From the NCBI GenBank assembly GCA_963663375.1, contig OY760195.1:3038001-3102000 (forward strand): a DNA stretch of 64,000 nt, read 5' to 3'. Origin of the DNA: JAYREN01 sp963663375 (GTDB taxonomy: Bacteria > Acidobacteriota > Holophagae > Holophagales > Holophagaceae). Both the position numbers and the translations under genes were made by a program. This document shows positions 43,519-52,899 of the stretch, one piece after another. Below the pieces are notes generated by a model. That model saw only the letters and a program-made list of their open reading frames with translations, had not been told where the DNA came from and ran no database searches. How positions within the stretch are numbered: the first letter of the stretch is position 1; every line of letters begins with the position of its first letter.

Positions 43519-44613
43519 ATGGATCCCATTCGCGTCCTGATTGTTGATGACAGCCCCTTCATGCGGAAGGCCCTCGAGCGCATGCTCGTGGCCGCCGAGG
43601 ATATCCAGGTGGTGGGCACCGCACGGGACGGACTGGACGCCCTGGAGAAGATCCCCCAGCTCAAGCCCGATATCGTGACCCTGGACGTCGAGATGCCCCG
43701 GATGGACGGCCTGGCCTGCCTCAAGAAGATCATGCAGGATCACCCCCTGCCGGTGCTCATGGTCTCCAGCCTCACCCAGGAGGGCGCCCAGGCCACCCTG
43801 GAGGCCCTGGCGCTGGGGGCCCTGGACTTCATCCCCAAGGAATCCAGCCTGGCTTCCGGCAGCATTCTGCAGATCCAGCAGGATCTCCAGGAAAAGGTCC
43901 GCAAGCTGGCGCGGAGTCCCCGTTTCCGCAAGCCCACGCCTCGGCCCACGCCGCCGCCTGCCACGCCGGGACGGCCCGGTCTCGCGGCACCCGCGCCGAC
44001 CACGGTTCGACCCGCGCCCGGGGGCGTCATCGGTGGCGGCATGGCCGAACTCTTCACCATCGGCTGCTCCACCGGGGGGCCCAAGGCCCTGCAGGATCTG
44101 CTGCCTGCCCTGCCCAAGGGCCTGCCCGTACCCTGCCTCATCGTCCAGCACATGCCCGCCAGCTTCACCAAGCCCTTCGCCGAGCGCCTCAACAGCATCT
44201 GTCAGGTAGAGGTCAAGGAGGCCGAGCACGGCGAGAGCGCCCGTCCTGGAACGGTCTACATCGCCCCCGGCGGGATTCACCTGAACTACCGCCAGCGGGG
44301 TTCCCAGGGGATCATCGAATTGAATCCCGAGCCTGCCGAAAGTCTGCACAAGCCCTCGGTGGATGTGCTGTTCAACAGCATCGCCCAGGAGTATTCCCGG
44401 CAGGTGCTCGCCATGATCCTGACGGGCATGGGCAGTGATGGTGCCAAGGGGATGCAGGCGCTCAAGGCCAAGGGCGCCCACACCCTGGCCGAGGCCGAGG
44501 AGAGCTGCGTGGTCTACGGCATGCCCAAGGCCGCCTTCGAGCGGGGCTGCGTGGATCAGGTGGCACCCCTGCAGGACATGGCGGGGATCGTGAAGCGGCA
44601 CTTCGGCATCTGA
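43519..44613 (+). CDS. cheB: Chemotaxis response regulator / methylesterase CheB
   Basis: CheB demethylates or deamidates chemoreceptors when phosphorylated. The 364 residues have a receiver domain (LIVDDSPFMRK, phospho-Asp56 in VTLDVEMPRMDG, KES near residue 110) and a Pro-rich linker of about 40 residues. The esterase domain has the catalytic serine in IGCSTGGPKAL, histidine in VQHMPASFTKPFAERL and aspartate in MILTGMGSDGAKGM. The start at 43519 is fixed by the receiver N-terminus. No CheA, CheW or receptor is in the window. Confidence 0.96.
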   Translation: MDPIRVLIVDDSPFMRKALERMLVAAEDIQVVGTARDGLDALEKIPQLKPDIVTLDVEMPRMDGLACLKKIMQDHPLPVLMVSSLTQEGAQATLEALALGALDFIPKESSLASGSILQIQQDLQEKVRKLARSPRFRKPTPRPTPPPATPGRPGLAAPAPTTVRPAPGGVIGGGMAELFTIGCSTGGPKALQDLLPALPKGLPVPCLIVQHMPASFTKPFAERLNSICQVEVKEAEHGESARPGTVYIAPGGIHLNYRQRGSQGIIELNPEPAESLHKPSVDVLFNSIAQEYSRQVLAMILTGMGSDGAKGMQALKAKGAHTLAEAEESCVVYGMPKAAFERGCVDQVAPLQDMAGIVKRHFGI

Positions 44614-44674
44614 TGGTGTCCGGGGGACCGGCTGCGGCCTTCGGCTTGCGCCTACACCCCCGGAGCCCCCCGTG

Positions 44675-44701
44675 CCAGAGCCCTGCGAAGCCGGGCTCTG
44701 G
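44675..44701 (+). terminator. Hairpin after cheB
   Basis: CCAGAGCCC / GGGCTCTGG, a perfect 9-bp stem with a 9-nt loop, 62 bases after the cheB stop. The following run is not T-rich, so termination strength is uncertain. Confidence 0.5.
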
Positions 44702-44767
44702 CTTGCTGGCCGTTGACGGGCTTCGGACTGGGGCGGCGCCTACAATAGGAAAGGACAGACTTCAATC

Positions 44768-46147
44768 ATGGATCCAATCCGTTCGCCCCTCCCCAATCTA
44801 TCCGCCGTCGTGCAGACCCTCCTTCTGCGGCCGGGGCTGCAACCGGCGGAGGTAGAGGCTCTGTTCCGGCTCGTGGGGCAGGAAATGAGCGTGCTGTTCC
44901 TGGAACAGACTGCTGAGGGCGCCCGCCTGGAGCTTCCGAGCGGCAAGATCGTCACCGCCCAGGGCGAGCTGCCCTTTCCCGAAGGTACCCGCATGAAGGT
45001 GCGGGTGGAGGCGGAGGCTGGAGGGCTCAAGCTGCAGACCCTGGAGGCGCGCCCCCCCGCTCAGCCCGCCCTGTTGGCGCCCTTGCTCCAGGGAGAGGCC
45101 GCGGCACTCACCGCCCGACTGGCCCAGGCCCCACCGACTTCGGAGCTGGCGCCCCTCCTTCAACTCCTCCGGGCCTTGGGCGGCCTCCCGGAGCCTGCAC
45201 CCCCGCAGGTCCTCCCTTCTTTGCCCCTGCTCTCCAAGGAAATCGCAGCCCTGCCGAAGGACATCCAAACCAGCCTAGCAAAGATGCTCGGGGCCCCGGA
45301 TGCCGCGCCGGAAACCCTGGCGGCGCGACTCGAGGCTGCTGTCTTGGGGAAGGAGCCTGCCGCCATCCTTCCGAAGGAGGGGGGCGTCGAGCCTCGCGCC
45401 CAGCTTGAGGTGGGCGGGGAGGTGATGGTGCGCTTCCAGGGACTGCTGCAGCGAACCGAACTCCCCCGGGAGCATGCCAGCGCCTTGGATGGTTGGATTC
45501 GCGGCCTCCTGGCCCGCCGGGCGCCGGAGGAAGTCGTTCCGGCTCGAATCCAGGCCGAGGCACCCCGCACGGCCAAGGCCACGCCAGTCGTTGAATCCCG
45601 CCTCCTGACTCGGGCGGAAGCGGCTCGGACCGAAGCCGCCGTGCAGGCCCACAGTGGGCCCGCCCTGGAGGTTCCCGAGGCATGGGAATCCTGGATCAAG
45701 GGCAGTGTGCGCGCCCTTTCGGACCCGGGCATCTCCCCGCGAGAGGCCCCCTTCCATGCCCTGCAAGCCAAGGAAGGCACCGCCTTCTTCGAGATCCCGC
45801 TCCCATGGGCGGGGGCCAAGCCGCTGCAGCTCTGGGTCGAGGCGGATGCCCCCGAAGACTCCGCGCCCTTGGCGGAGGCGCCGCACCGCGTGCTGCTGGC
45901 CCTGGAATTGTCGAGCCTGGGAGAGCTGCGGGTGGGCCTTCAGAGCACCCCGCAGGCCCTGTCCGTGCGCATCTGGACCGAGCATCCTGCCGCGCTGGAA
46001 TCCGTCCAGGCGGAAATGGAGGCCGAACTGAAGGACTCCGGCAAGGCCGTCGACCTGCGCGTTCTCTCGTTGAATCCCTCAGTCGAAGGCCGGATTCCAG
46101 ACCTGCGGGCCCTGGCGATGGGTTCGACTCTGCACGCCCTTGGGTGA
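44768..46147 (+). CDS. FliK-like (flagellar hook-length control) protein, tentative
   Basis: A 459-residue Ala/Leu/Pro-rich protein. It has a low-complexity middle and a C-terminal domain with VLLALELSSLGELRVGLQST and AEMEAELKDSGKAVDLRVLSL. That pattern fits the Flg_hook/FliK C-terminal domain (a strand-rich unit with L.V.L then a helix and V.V). No flagellar genes are adjacent. TACAAT 21 bp before the start may be a -10. Identification is moderate; a general surface or assembly ruler protein is an alternative. Confidence 0.65.
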   Translation: MDPIRSPLPNLSAVVQTLLLRPGLQPAEVEALFRLVGQEMSVLFLEQTAEGARLELPSGKIVTAQGELPFPEGTRMKVRVEAEAGGLKLQTLEARPPAQPALLAPLLQGEAAALTARLAQAPPTSELAPLLQLLRALGGLPEPAPPQVLPSLPLLSKEIAALPKDIQTSLAKMLGAPDAAPETLAARLEAAVLGKEPAAILPKEGGVEPRAQLEVGGEVMVRFQGLLQRTELPREHASALDGWIRGLLARRAPEEVVPARIQAEAPRTAKATPVVESRLLTRAEAARTEAAVQAHSGPALEVPEAWESWIKGSVRALSDPGISPREAPFHALQAKEGTAFFEIPLPWAGAKPLQLWVEADAPEDSAPLAEAPHRVLLALELSSLGELRVGLQSTPQALSVRIWTEHPAALESVQAEMEAELKDSGKAVDLRVLSLNPSVEGRIPDLRALAMGSTLHALG

Positions 46148-46490
46148 GGGCAGGAGAACCCAGTCCTCCTGTCTATACATCACCGTTCATCTCCGGTTGT
46201 AGATCTTTTGAACCAGTGATCAACGGTGATGAATGGGGATGCAGGAGATCTCCCGTTTTCCGCCCTGGGAAGCTGGGCAACCGCCTGTTCCATCCTTGCT
46301 TCCCACTCGAGTCCTTTGGAGCCAGGGGGTCTTCTTCAAGCTCGGGATGGTTGCGTCCACTCGGCTGACCCGGCTCGCGAGGTCATAGTGGCCGCAGATC
46401 CAGCCATGGGGCTCCTGGGCGAGTGTTCGGTGGTGCCTGATGCACAGCTTGTGGCGTGGGGATTATCATCCGGGGGCGGTATGCTCATGG
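46148..46490 (+). other. Non-coding interval between the FliK-like gene and TetR gene
   Basis: No convincing gene in about 340 bp. It holds an imperfect inverted repeat, CATCACCGTTCATC (46178-46191) and GATCAACGGTGATG (46218-46231), with one mismatch in 14. That could be a terminator for the FliK-like gene or an operator for tetR. Confidence 0.6.
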
Positions 46491-47141
46491 ATGCCCATGA
46501 ACACACGCCCCCAGGACACCCGCGTCGAACTTCTGGAAGCGGCCTTGCGCTGCTTTTCCGAACACGGCTACGACGGGACCAGCCTCCGCCTAATCGCCCA
46601 GCAGGCCGGGCGCCCCCTCTCGCTCATCGGCCACCACTTTGGCGGCAAGGAGGGCCTGTACTTGGAGGTCTTCCGCTTTTTGACTTCCCCTGCCTTCGCC
46701 CCCGGAATGGCCGAGGAGGCCCCGGCCCCGCGCAATCGCCAGGATGCCATCCGCGTTTTCCGCGAGCAGATCCACGCCCTGTACGCCGAGGCCTGTTCTG
46801 AGGACCCGGGTCGGGATGAGCGCAAGAAACAGGGGCGCAGGCTGTTCCTTTCCGAGATGCGAAATCCCCGGCCCGAGATCCTGGAGATGCTACAGAAGCA
46901 GCTCCAGCCCTGGGTGGACCGCACCAAGGCCTGCATCCAGGTCTTGAGGCCGGACCTGAGCGAGTCGGAGATCGTCTTCTACGGAAAATTGATCATGAGC
47001 CAGGTGACAAGCCAGGGCCTGCTGGAGGGCGTGAGCCGCGCCATCTGGGGCCGCCACAGTCTCAGTGCCTTCCGAAGTGCCGAGCTCCTGACCGAATTCA
47101 GTCTGCAGGGGCTCGGCGTTTCTCTGTATTCCCAACCCTGA
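46491..47141 (+). CDS. TetR-family transcriptional regulator
   Basis: A 216-residue repressor. The N-terminal HTH reads VELLEAALRCFSEHGYDGTSLR, then IAQQAGRPLSLIGHHFGGKEGLY, the classic TetR helix pair. The C-terminal half (ligand domain, CerR-like length) has MRNPRPEILEMLQKQLQPW and QVTSQGLLEGVSRA. It converges with a tripartite RND efflux operon, whose last gene ends 16 bp away; regulation of that pump is likely. The start could also be the next ATG at 46497. Confidence 0.88.
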   Translation: MPMNTRPQDTRVELLEAALRCFSEHGYDGTSLRLIAQQAGRPLSLIGHHFGGKEGLYLEVFRFLTSPAFAPGMAEEAPAPRNRQDAIRVFREQIHALYAEACSEDPGRDERKKQGRRLFLSEMRNPRPEILEMLQKQLQPWVDRTKACIQVLRPDLSESEIVFYGKLIMSQVTSQGLLEGVSRAIWGRHSLSAFRSAELLTEFSLQGLGVSLYSQP

Positions 47142-47156
47142 AAAGGGGGGCGATTC

Positions 47157-48548
47157 CTACATCTGACCGCCCAGGGCCTTGAAGAGTGTGACCTGGTTGG
47201 CCTGGTAGGCGAGTCGCGTCGCCACGAGGCCCTGCTGCGCCCCGTAGAGGGACCGCTGGGCCACGAGCACGCCCAGGTAGCCGTCCAGGCCCTCCTTGTA
47301 GCGGGCCTCGGAGAGGCGATTGCTCACACTCAGGGCCTCCACCAGGGAACGCTGGGCGTCGAGCTGTTCCACCAGGGCGGTGCGTTTGACCAGACCGTCG
47401 CTGACTTCACGAAAGGCTGACTGGATCGACCTTTCGTACTGGGCGATGGCGATCTCCCGGTCGATCTTGGCGACCTTCAGGTTCGACCAGAGCGAACCTC
47501 CCGCGAAGAGCGGCGCCACAATCTGGGGCGTGAAGCTCCAGGTGCGGGTTCCCGACCCGAAGAGGCCCGAGAGATCGGGGCTCATGGTGCCGATTCCCGC
47601 CGTGAGGCTGATGCGGGGGAAGAACGCGGCCCGGGCCGCACCGATATTGGCGTTGGCGCCTTTGAGCTGGTATTCGGCCAGGCGGATATCCGGGCGGCGG
47701 AGGAGGACCTCCGCAGGCAGCCCCGCAGACACATCCTTGAGCGCCCCGGCGGCATCCTGGCCCTCGGGGAGCAGATCCGGAGCCACGTGAGTCCCCACCA
47801 GCAGGTCCAGGGCGTTCCGGTCCATGGCCACGAGGCCGCGGAACCGCGCCACATCGGCGCGGGCCGCGTCCACCTGGCTCTGGGCCTGGCGCAGCTCCAG
47901 TTCGGAGGCGACGCCCAGCTCGCGGCTCTTGGTGATCAGGTCGTAGACGGCCTTCTGGGAATCAAGGGTGGCCTGGGCCAGCCTCAGGTTCTCGCCATCG
48001 GCCACAGTCAGGAAACAGCTCTGGGCCACCGCCGCCACGAGGGCGATCCGGGCCGCATCTTGCGCCTGTTCCGTGGCCAGGTACTGGTTCAGGGCGCGGC
48101 TCTTCAGGCTTCGGAGGCGGCCGAAGAAGTCCAGCTCCCAGCTCATGATCCCCGCGTGGACGCTGTACTGCTCTGTGTAGCTGACCGTGCCGTCCTTGGA
48201 CACCTTTTCCGGAATGCGAGTCTTCTGGCCGTTGGCCATGACCCCCACCGTGGGGAGCAGCTCCGAGCGCTGAATCCGATACAGCGCCTGGGCCTTCTCC
48301 ACATTCAGGGTGGCGACCCGCAGATCCAGGTTGTTGGCGAGGGCCAGCTCGATGATGGAGCGCAGGCCCGGGTGGGTGAAGTAGTCCTGCCAGCGGGTGT
48401 CCGCGGCGGTGATCTCCGCGCCCGTCTTTTCATCGCTGACCGGCCAGGCCTGGGGAACGGTCGGGGCAGGCCGAGTGTATTTCGGTGTCAGGGTGCATCC
48501 GGCGCTGAGCAGGAGCACGGCGAGGGGGAGAAGCGACCTGGGTTGCAT
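47157..48548 (-). CDS. NodT/TolC-family outer membrane efflux lipoprotein
   Basis: A 463-residue outer-membrane factor. It has a lipoprotein signal (LLLSAGCTLTPKYTRP, cysteine 18) and two TolC repeats with LRSIIELALANNLDLRVATLN, ARYKEGLDGYLGVLVAQRSLY and LLRRPDIRLAEYQLKGANANI. The NodT type is usual for AcrAB-like Gram-negative pumps. Its ATG lies one base after the RND stop. Confidence 0.93.
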   Translation of the reverse strand: MQPRSLLPLAVLLLSAGCTLTPKYTRPAPTVPQAWPVSDEKTGAEITAADTRWQDYFTHPGLRSIIELALANNLDLRVATLNVEKAQALYRIQRSELLPTVGVMANGQKTRIPEKVSKDGTVSYTEQYSVHAGIMSWELDFFGRLRSLKSRALNQYLATEQAQDAARIALVAAVAQSCFLTVADGENLRLAQATLDSQKAVYDLITKSRELGVASELELRQAQSQVDAARADVARFRGLVAMDRNALDLLVGTHVAPDLLPEGQDAAGALKDVSAGLPAEVLLRRPDIRLAEYQLKGANANIGAARAAFFPRISLTAGIGTMSPDLSGLFGSGTRTWSFTPQIVAPLFAGGSLWSNLKVAKIDREIAIAQYERSIQSAFREVSDGLVKRTALVEQLDAQRSLVEALSVSNRLSEARYKEGLDGYLGVLVAQRSLYGAQQGLVATRLAYQANQVTLFKALGGQM

Positions 48549-48549
48549 G

Positions 48550-51500
48550 TCATTCCTCCACGTGCGCGCTGGGGCTTGCGGGATTGCCGGCGGTCTTGTC
48601 TTTTCCAAAGAACTGGACGACGACCACGTAGAACAGCGGAATAAAGAAGATGGCCAGGAAGGTGGCCGTGATCATGCCGCCCAGGACGCTCGTGCCGATG
48701 GCCATCTGGGCCCCGGCACCGGCACCCGACGCGATGGCCAGGGGGAGCACGCCGAAGCCGAAGGCGATGGAGGTCATGAGGATGGGCCTCAGCCTGAGCT
48801 TCGCAGCCTCGCGGGTGGCCTCGAGCAGATCCATTCCTTGTTCCATGTGACCCTTGGCGAACTGCACGATGAGGATGGCGTTCTTGGTGGTGAGCCCCAG
48901 CACGGTGAGCAGGCCGATCTGGAAATACACATCGTTCGCCATGCCCCGCGTGGATGAGGCGACGACGCCTCCGATCACACCCAGGGGCAGGGCCAGCAGG
49001 ATCGTGATGGGCACGGTCCAGCTTTCATAGAGGGCCGCCAGCACCAGGAAGATCACCAGGATCGAGACCGCGTAGAGCAGCCCGGCCTGGGATTCGGACA
49101 TGCGCTGCTGGTAGGAGAGGCCGGTCCACTCCGAGGCCGTGCCCTGGGGCAGCTTCTTGACGATTTCCTCCATGGCGTTCATGGCATCGCCGGAACTGTA
49201 TCCGGGACCGGGCTCGCCCTGGATGTTCAGGGAGGGGAAGCCGTTGTAGCGCTCCAGGCGCGGCGAACCGTAGATCCAGCGCCCCGTGGCGATGGCGGAA
49301 AGAGGCACCAGCCCGCCCTTGTTGTTGCGCACATGGATGCGGTTGAGGTCTTCGGGGGCCATGCGGAAGGCCGCATCGGCCTGGGCATACACGCGCTTGA
49401 CGCGACCGCCCTGGACGAAGTTGTTGATGTACTGGCTCCCGAAGGAGGCGGAGAGGTAGCTCTGCACGGAGCTGAGGGGAACGCCCAGGGCCCCGGCCTT
49501 CCCCCAGTCGATATCCACCTTGTACTGGGGTACGTCCGCCATGCCGTTGGGCCTCACCCGCGCCAGGCGCGGATCCTTGGAGGCCATGCCGAGCAGCTGG
49601 CCCTGGATCTCGCTCAGCTTTACATGACCTAGATCGCCCCGGTCCTGGAGCATGAAGTCGAAGCCGGTGGCGTTGCCCAGCTCCGTCACGGCGGGGGGCG
49701 GGAAGCAGAAGATGACGGCGCCCTTGATGCCGGCGAAGGCCTGCATGGCCCGCCCTGCCACGGCCTTGGCCTTGAGCCCGGGGCGGTTGCGCAGGTTCCA
49801 GTCCTTGAGTTTGACGAACACCATGGCCTGGTTCTGGCCGCGCCCTGCAAAGCCCATTCCGGCGCCGCCCATGATGGATTCCACGGCGTCCTTCTGGTCC
49901 TCCAGGAAGTGGCGCTGGACCTGCGCGAAGACGGCCTCGGTCTGCTCCAGGGTGGAGCCCACGGGCAGCTGGACCATGGTCATGAGGATGCCCTGGTCCT
50001 CATCGGGCAGGTAGCCCGTGGGCATGCGCAGGTAGAGGAAACCCATGGCGACCACCAGTCCGGCGAAGATGACGCCGAAGCGCGCCTTTCGGCCGAGAAT
50101 GACGCCCACGTACTTCATGTACAGATCGCGCACCCGATAGAAGAGGCGATCAAACCACAGGAAGAAGGGCCTCAGCAGGCGGAAGCCGGTCTCGGCGGCC
50201 TCGTGCCCCTTTGCCACGGGTTGGAGCAGCGTGGCGCAGAGCACTGGGGTGAGCACCAGGGCCACCACCACGGAAAGCAGCATGGACGCGATGACGGTCA
50301 CCGAGAACTGGCGATAGATGACGCCCGTGGAACCCGGGAAGAAGATCATGGGCCCGAACACGGCCGAAAGGGTGAGGCCGATGCCGATGAGGGCGCTCTG
50401 GATCTCCTCCATGGATTTGCGGGTGGCCTCCCAGGGCGAAAGCCCCTCCTCGGTCATCACCCGTTCCACGTTTTCCACCACGACGATGGCGTCATCCACC
50501 AAGAGGCCGATGGCGAGCACCATGGCGAACATCGTCAGCATGTTGATGGAGTAGCCGAAGGCCGCCAGCACACCGAAGGTGCCCAGGATCACCACGGGCA
50601 CGGCGATGGTCGGAATGAGCGTCGCCCGCAGATTGCCCATGAAGAGATACATCACCAGGAAGACCAGGATCACCGCCTCGAAGAGGGTCTTGACCACCTC
50701 GTCGATGGCCACCTTCACGAAGGGTGTGGTGTCGTAGGGGTAGACCACCTTCATGCCCGCCGGGAAGAACTGGGAAAGCTCCTTCATCTTGGCCTTCACG
50801 CCATCGGCGGTTTCCAGGGCGTTGGCCCCGGCCTCCTGGCGAATGGCGATGCCGCCTGCGGGCTTACCGTTGTAGAAGAACTTCATGTCCGGGGCTTCGG
50901 AGGCCAGCTCCGTGCGGCCGATGTCCTTGACGCGCACCACCGAGCCATCGGGATTGGTGCGCAGGGGGATGTTCGCAAACTCCTGGGGTGTCACCAGCAT
51001 GGACTGCACGATGATGGAGGCGTTGAGGCGCTGCCCAGGCACGGCGGGAGCGCCGCCCAGCTGTCCGGCGGAGACTTCCACGTTGTAGGCGCGCACGGCG
51101 GCCACCACATCCTCGGAGGTCATCCCGTACTTGGTGAGCCGGTCGGGATCGAACCACACGCGCATGGAATAGCCCGTGCCGAAGATCTGCACTTCGCCCA
51201 CGCCCTTCACCCGGGCCAGGACGGACTCGACCTTGGACATCGCGTAGTCGTTGAGATCGGCGTAGCTCATGCTGCCGTCTTCGGTGGTGAGGGCCACGAT
51301 GATCAGGAAGTTGCGGGTGGACTTGCTGACGGACACGCCCATGGTCTGCACCACGGTGGGCAGGGAGGGGATGGCCAGCTGCAGCTTGTTCTGCACCTTG
51401 GACCAGGCCATGTCGGGGTCGGTGCCGGGCGCGAAGGTCAGCGTGACGTTCGCACTGCCCGACGAATCCGCCGTGGAGTACATGTAGAGCATCTTGTCCA

Positions 51501-51714
51501 GACCCGTCATCTTCTGTTCGATCATCTGGATGACGCTGTCTTCCACGGTCTTGGCGGAAGCGCCGGGATAGTTGGCCGTGATGCTGATGGAGGGCGGGGC
51601 GATGGGCGGGTACTGGCTGACGGGAAGCTGATAGATGGCCATGGCCCCCAGCAGCATCATCGCGATGGCGATGACCCAGGCGAAGACGGGGCGGTCGAGG
51701 AAGAAGCGCGACAT
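48550..51714 (-). CDS. RND efflux transporter, AcrB/HAE1-type
   Basis: A 1054-residue pump of the hydrophobe/amphiphile efflux (HAE1) family. It starts with MSRFFLDRPVFAWVIAIAMMLLG and has the porter-domain repeats, the proton-relay LVDDAIVVVENVERVM, a second-half helix (LVVAMGFLYLRMPTGYLPDEDQ) and IGLLTVLGLTTKNAIL. This is closer to AcrB/MexB than the pump at 12292-15582, so it probably exports drugs, dyes or detergents. It is in an operon with adaptor (upstream) and outer-membrane factor (downstream). Confidence 0.95.
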   Translation of the reverse strand: MSRFFLDRPVFAWVIAIAMMLLGAMAIYQLPVSQYPPIAPPSISITANYPGASAKTVEDSVIQMIEQKMTGLDKMLYMYSTADSSGSANVTLTFAPGTDPDMAWSKVQNKLQLAIPSLPTVVQTMGVSVSKSTRNFLIIVALTTEDGSMSYADLNDYAMSKVESVLARVKGVGEVQIFGTGYSMRVWFDPDRLTKYGMTSEDVVAAVRAYNVEVSAGQLGGAPAVPGQRLNASIIVQSMLVTPQEFANIPLRTNPDGSVVRVKDIGRTELASEAPDMKFFYNGKPAGGIAIRQEAGANALETADGVKAKMKELSQFFPAGMKVVYPYDTTPFVKVAIDEVVKTLFEAVILVFLVMYLFMGNLRATLIPTIAVPVVILGTFGVLAAFGYSINMLTMFAMVLAIGLLVDDAIVVVENVERVMTEEGLSPWEATRKSMEEIQSALIGIGLTLSAVFGPMIFFPGSTGVIYRQFSVTVIASMLLSVVVALVLTPVLCATLLQPVAKGHEAAETGFRLLRPFFLWFDRLFYRVRDLYMKYVGVILGRKARFGVIFAGLVVAMGFLYLRMPTGYLPDEDQGILMTMVQLPVGSTLEQTEAVFAQVQRHFLEDQKDAVESIMGGAGMGFAGRGQNQAMVFVKLKDWNLRNRPGLKAKAVAGRAMQAFAGIKGAVIFCFPPPAVTELGNATGFDFMLQDRGDLGHVKLSEIQGQLLGMASKDPRLARVRPNGMADVPQYKVDIDWGKAGALGVPLSSVQSYLSASFGSQYINNFVQGGRVKRVYAQADAAFRMAPEDLNRIHVRNNKGGLVPLSAIATGRWIYGSPRLERYNGFPSLNIQGEPGPGYSSGDAMNAMEEIVKKLPQGTASEWTGLSYQQRMSESQAGLLYAVSILVIFLVLAALYESWTVPITILLALPLGVIGGVVASSTRGMANDVYFQIGLLTVLGLTTKNAILIVQFAKGHMEQGMDLLEATREAAKLRLRPILMTSIAFGFGVLPLAIASGAGAGAQMAIGTSVLGGMITATFLAIFFIPLFYVVVVQFFGKDKTAGNPASPSAHVEE

Positions 51715-51723
51715 GGTTCCCCC

Positions 51724-52899
51724 TTACTTCTTCGGAGCCGAGGGCTGAGGGGGCTCCACGGGCTTGCTGGCGAAGGGAACCGCCTTGACGGCAACGCCGG
51801 GACGGATCTTCTGAAGACCCTCCACGATGACCCGGTCCCCAACGGCCAGACCGCCGGTCACCACCCACTTGTCGGCGATGGCTCGATCCAGCGTCAGCAT
51901 CCTCAGCTCAACCTTGTTCGCCGCGTCGAGCACCAGGGCGGTGGCGTTGCCCTTGGCATCGCGGGTGACGCCCTGCTGCATGACCAGGATGGCCTGCTCG
52001 TCGACCCCATCCTCCACCACGGCCCGCACGAACATGCCGGGCAGGAGCACGTGCTTGGGATTGGGGAAGACCATGCGCAGGGTGACGGCCCCCGTGGCGG
52101 GATCCACGGTCACATCCCGGAACTGCAACCGGCCCTCCAGCGGGTAGATCGAACCATCCTCCAGGAACAGTTTCGCCTTTCGGGCGCTCTCGCCGCCGCT
52201 CTTGAGCCGTCCACCCTCCAGCCTTTTCTGCAACCGGAGCAGGTCGGAACTGGACTGGGTGACATCCACATAGATGGGGTCGAGTTTCTGCACGGTGGCC
52301 AGGGAAAGCGGCTGGTAGGCCGTCACTAGGGCGCCAACGGTGACGCTGGACATGCCTGTGCGGCCCGAAATGGGCGCCTTGATGGGCGTGTTGGCGAGAT
52401 TGATGCGGGCGCTTTCCGCGGCGGCCTTGGCCGAGGCCACGCTGGCGGCGGCCCTCTGGAAGGCGGCTTCCGCCTCATCGGCATCCTGCTGGCCCACGGC
52501 ATTGATGGCCACCAGCTTCTTCATGCGTTCGGCCCGGGAGCGCGCCGGGGGAAGGGTGGATTCCGCGGCGGCCAGGGCGGCGCTGGCCTGGTCCAGGGCC
52601 GCCTGGTAGGGAGCGGGATCGATCTGGTACAGGACATCGCCTTCCTTCACGTCCGAACCTTCGAGGAAGAGGCGCTTCTGAATGAGGCCGTTCACCTGGG
52701 GCCGGATCTCAGCGACGAGAAAGGGCGAGGTTCGTCCGGGCAGTTCGGTGGTCAGGACCGCCCGCTCCGCGGCGATGGTCTGGTAGGCCACCTCGGGTGT
52801 GCCCGGGGGCGGAGGCGCGGTCTTGCAGCCCAGGGCCCCACCGACAATCCCCAGACAGCCTGCGGCCAATGACCAATGGGCGATTTGTCTGATTCGCAT
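51724..52899 (-). CDS. RND periplasmic adaptor lipoprotein (AcrA/MexA-like)
   Basis: A 391-residue adaptor. It has a lipoprotein signal (CLGIVGGALGCKTAPPPP), a lipoyl half (FLEGSDVKEGDVLYQIDPAPYQAALDQ, in parts), a helical hairpin (RAERMKKLVAINAVGQQDADE), a second half (NTPIKAPISGRTGMSSVTVG) and a C-terminal beta domain. It lies 9 bp before the RND gene. It is the first gene of the operon; its leader is long and includes a candidate TetR-type site. Confidence 0.94.
   Translation of the reverse strand: MRIRQIAHWSLAAGCLGIVGGALGCKTAPPPPGTPEVAYQTIAAERAVLTTELPGRTSPFLVAEIRPQVNGLIQKRLFLEGSDVKEGDVLYQIDPAPYQAALDQASAALAAAESTLPPARSRAERMKKLVAINAVGQQDADEAEAAFQRAAASVASAKAAAESARINLANTPIKAPISGRTGMSSVTVGALVTAYQPLSLATVQKLDPIYVDVTQSSSDLLRLQKRLEGGRLKSGGESARKAKLFLEDGSIYPLEGRLQFRDVTVDPATGAVTLRMVFPNPKHVLLPGMFVRAVVEDGVDEQAILVMQQGVTRDAKGNATALVLDAANKVELRMLTLDRAIADKWVVTGGLAVGDRVIVEGLQKIRPGVAVKAVPFASKPVEPPQPSAPKK

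Noticed and set aside
49909..52329. 806-codon plus-strand frame opposite the RND and adaptor genes
   Set aside because: Shadow frame rich in His/Gly/Asp that spans two well-recognised minus-strand genes.
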